DNA of 33,846 nt, taken from an uncultured Bacilli bacterium (GTDB lineage Bacteria > Bacillota_I > Bacilli_A > RFN20 > CAG-826). The position numbers and the translations under genes were made by a program. Location of the stretch: assembly GCA_944369075.1 (NCBI GenBank), contig CALVXK010000013.1, forward strand, positions 1 to 33,846. Reading direction: 5' to 3'. The notes under the pieces are model-generated. The model worked only from the letters and a program-made list of their open reading frames with translations, was not told the DNA's origin and searched no databases. This document shows, piece after piece, positions 32,192 to 33,846 of the stretch (position 1 is its first letter; every line of letters begins with the position of its first letter).

Positions 32192-32316
32192 TTGCATATT
32201 AAAAATATTTTCTTATACGCAATTTGTTGCGTATTAAACACTACTAATAATGATTTTAATACGCAATATTTTGCATATTAAATCTTTTTTCTTATACGCA
32301 TCAACTTTCGTATAAG
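32192..32316. promoter_or_regulatory. Array of TTGCGTATTAA half-sites upstream of the AlbA gene
   Basis: Seven copies of an 11-bp half-site alternate in orientation: TTGCATATTAA 32192-32202, CTTATACGCAA 32212-32222, TTGCGTATTAA 32227-32237, TTAATACGCAA 32256-32266, TTGCATATTAA 32271-32281, CTTATACGCAT 32291-32301 and a degenerate TTCGTATAAG 32307-32316. Reverse-forward pairs separated by 4-5 bp make three palindromes (centres near 32224, 32268 and 32304). This is the layout of a multi-operator control region. Confidence 0.8.
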
Positions 32317-32341
32317 AAAATATTCTTTAGATGTAGCAAAA

Positions 32342-32640
32342 GTGTTAGGTTATATAAAAGTTAATATTTTAAAAAATCCTTCTATTGATGATTGTTTAAA
32401 ATATATAAATAAGGGTAGAACTTCATTTTTAACTACTTTTAAAAATGAAGTTGGTATAACTTTAGGTAAATATATTACAAAAACTAGGTTAAACGAAACA
32501 AAAAATCTTCTAGATTATACAAATTTATCAATTTTAGATATCTCTTTAATTTATAACTTCTCTTCTCAATCTTATTTTCAAAATGTATTAAAAAAGAGTT
32601 TGGTTTAACTCCTTTATCTTATCGAAATAGAAATAAATAA
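32342..32640 (+). pseudogene. AraC-family regulator remnant, frameshifted
   Basis: Only the C-terminal DNA-binding half of an AraC/XylS regulator remains: FLTTFKNEVGITLGKYITKTRLNETKNLL (first HTH) and LSILDISLIYNFSSQSYFQNVLKK (second HTH). The expected K-EFGLTPLSYR ending is present but in another frame, reached through a one-base shift in the A6 run at about 32590-32595; it then runs to the TAA at 32638-32640. The N-terminal ligand domain is absent, and upstream sequence passes directly into the palindrome array of the AlbA cassette. There is no ribosome binding site before the GTG at 32342. Confidence 0.85.
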
Positions 32641-32641
32641 C

Positions 32642-33259
32642 TTAATTCTTATTTTCTATTTCTTTAATTAAAGTAGCTATTTTATTTGCTAAAACTTTAT
32701 GTGTTTTAATAGTAAAATGCACCCCATCTTTACCAACTCCTAGATTTTCATTAGATATAAAATAAATTGACTTTTCTTTAGCAAAACTTTTATAAATATC
32801 ATTAATATCCTTAAATTTTTCGCTTGTTCCTTTAAATTGAGTAAATCCAACTAATCTATCTTCATTAATTATTGGAGGAGCAACTAAGATTATTTTAGCT
32901 TTAGGATATTTCCTATTAATTAAAGAAAGATATTTTTCATCAATTATTTTTATTAAATTATGACCATTTTTATTGTTTTCATTATTTAAATCATTAGTTC
33001 CAAGAGCTAAAACAATATAATCATAACTAGAAAAAATTTTTAAAGTTTTTTCAAAATCCTTATATCCATTAATTTCATCGTCATTTAAATTAAGTAGTTC
33101 TCTAGCGTTTCTTCCTTCTTCTACTACTTTAAAATCATCACCTAATAATTCTTCTAAAATTTTAGGATATCTTTCCTTTTCGTTATATCTAAATCCAGAA
33201 CAAGGAACATAACCCCAAGTATTAGAATCTCCAAAGCATAAAATATACTTAATAGACAT
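32642..33259 (-). CDS. SGNH/GDSL-family hydrolase
   Basis: A 205-residue intracellular hydrolase of the SGNH superfamily, most like small arylesterase/acyl-esterase members. Block I is FGDSNTWG with nucleophile Ser12, block III is LGTND (86-90) with the oxyanion Asn89, and block V is DGVH with catalytic Asp178 and His181. The oxyanion Gly of block II lies in VVEEGRNA. There is no signal peptide. The start is the first ATG, about 20 bp below a TATAAT-like box on the minus strand. It is convergent with the AraC remnant, whose stop ends 1 bp before this gene's stop. The substrate is probably an ester of a carbohydrate or lipid. Confidence 0.92.
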   Translation of the reverse strand: MSIKYILCFGDSNTWGYVPCSGFRYNEKERYPKILEELLGDDFKVVEEGRNARELLNLNDDEINGYKDFEKTLKIFSSYDYIVLALGTNDLNNENNKNGHNLIKIIDEKYLSLINRKYPKAKIILVAPPIINEDRLVGFTQFKGTSEKFKDINDIYKSFAKEKSIYFISNENLGVGKDGVHFTIKTHKVLANKIATLIKEIENKN

Positions 33260-33349
33260 AGTTTTACCTTAACTTTTCTTCTTAAATTATATCTAAAATT
33301 AATAGTAATAATAATGTAAATAATATAATTTTGGTAATAAAATACTAAT

Positions 33350-33846
33350 ATGAATTTAATTGATGAACTATTTAAAAGATATAAGCTCTCAAACGAAAAA
33401 TCGTTAATAAAATATGGTTTTCAAAAAACAAATGAAAATGCATATTTTTATCAAACAAATATAGATGACGAGGGTTTTTCAATATCATTAAAACTAACAA
33501 TATTAAATGACTTATCATATAAATTTAATTTAATTTTCTTAGAAGATAATGAGGAATATCCTTTAACTAATTTTATTCTTAATAATTTTACTCAAACTAC
33601 ACTTAGTGATTTTAATCTAAAAGTTTTACAAAAAATAACCACTTTTTTGCTTGATTTAAGAGATTTTGCTTTTATAAAAGTCGAATTTAATAATGAAATT
33701 GCTAATAAAGTTTCTGATTATATCAAAGAAGTTTATGGAGCAAATGCTGAATTTCCTTTTAAAAACAATCCTGCTTATGCAGTATTTAGGAACAAAGAAA
33801 ATAACAAATGGTTTGCTATGATTATGGATGTACCTTTTTCTAAAAT
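33350..33846 (+). CDS. MmcQ/YjbR-like protein, cut by the window end
   Basis: The reading frame opens with ATG (MNLIDELFKRYKLS) and is still open at the window end after 165 codons. The last 45 residues (YIKEVYGANAEFPFKNNPAYAVFRN, then NKWFAMIMDVPFSK) match the conserved opening of the MmcQ/YjbR family, a CyaY-like fold of unknown function in which W-P-x-PF-x-x-x-AVFR-x-K-x-x-x-KWFA is diagnostic. Here about 120 extra residues precede the YjbR motif, as in the longer two-part members. A TATAAT lies about 20 bp before the ATG; the ribosome binding site is weak. It is divergent from the SGNH hydrolase gene. Confidence 0.85.
   Translation, partial: MNLIDELFKRYKLSNEKSLIKYGFQKTNENAYFYQTNIDDEGFSISLKLTILNDLSYKFNLIFLEDNEEYPLTNFILNNFTQTTLSDFNLKVLQKITTFLLDLRDFAFIKVEFNNEIANKVSDYIKEVYGANAEFPFKNNPAYAVFRNKENNKWFAMIMDVPFSK

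Noticed and set aside
1-33846. CRISPR arrays, riboswitches, T-boxes, phage or transposase genes
   Set aside because: No regularly spaced repeat series, no recognisable aptamer or T-box sequence, and no integrase or transposase frame was seen. The AlbA half-site array alternates in orientation and is irregularly spaced, unlike CRISPR.

Overview
The window is very AT-rich and gene-dense. It reads with a code in which TGG encodes Trp and TGA is a stop. It carries a class III (oxygen-sensitive) ribonucleotide reductase, an L-lactate dehydrogenase, Gram-positive style lipoproteins and strong AGGAGG-type ribosome binding sites. Together these suggest a fermentative, strictly anaerobic, low-GC Bacillota / Mollicutes-related bacterium, probably an uncultured gut Bacilli lineage. 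That placement is inference; no rRNA gene is present. There is no phage, transposase gene or CRISPR array.

Left part (1-11.3 kb) is mostly metabolism and signalling on the minus strand: a phosphohexomutase; a complete ABC importer (lipoprotein, fused double permease, and an ATPase with a very large insertion) driven by a promoter with a perfect 14-bp cre/LacI-type palindrome in its spacer; a PhoR-type kinase overlapping its PhoB-type regulator; L-LDH; a remnant of an AlbA/RecG-like regulator; and tRNA-Lys(CTT) with its terminator.

Middle (11.3-23.7 kb): a translationally overlapping pair of unknown proteins; the plus-strand nrdG-nrdD pair, in which NrdD carries a fused C-terminal glutaredoxin-like domain; a patch of gene debris (an ATPase/DUF234 remnant abutting a DUF3427-helicase remnant) next to an intact NUDIX hydrolase; an InlB-repeat lipoprotein with a SHOCT membrane protein; a TrmB-like protein; a large unknown helical protein; and a small membrane protein.

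Right part (23.9-33.8 kb) is an accessory zone rich in orphan ATP-binding and regulator cassettes. A truncated LolD-type ATPase is followed by an intact ATPase/DUF234 protein whose promoter is bracketed by two identical 34-bp repeats. Next come a small lipoprotein, an SDR dehydrogenase, a coupled cassette (43-aa basic peptide, XRE regulator, PFLDDE-repeat protein) with its own inverted-repeat operator, a pRiA4b ORF-3-like protein, and a DUF4143-type ATPase pseudogene with four in-frame TAA codons. An AlbA_2/RecG-C-like protein follows, preceded by an array of palindromes with a further copy at its 3' end. Then come a broken AraC regulator, an SGNH hydrolase and the start of a YjbR/MmcQ-like gene.

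The most promising leads are the AlbA cassette with its flanking repeat array, the promoter-bracketing repeats of the DUF234 ATPase, the split XRE/PFLDDE module, the oversized ABC ATPase, and the nrdD 3' hairpin whose loop copies the 3' tail of 16S rRNA.
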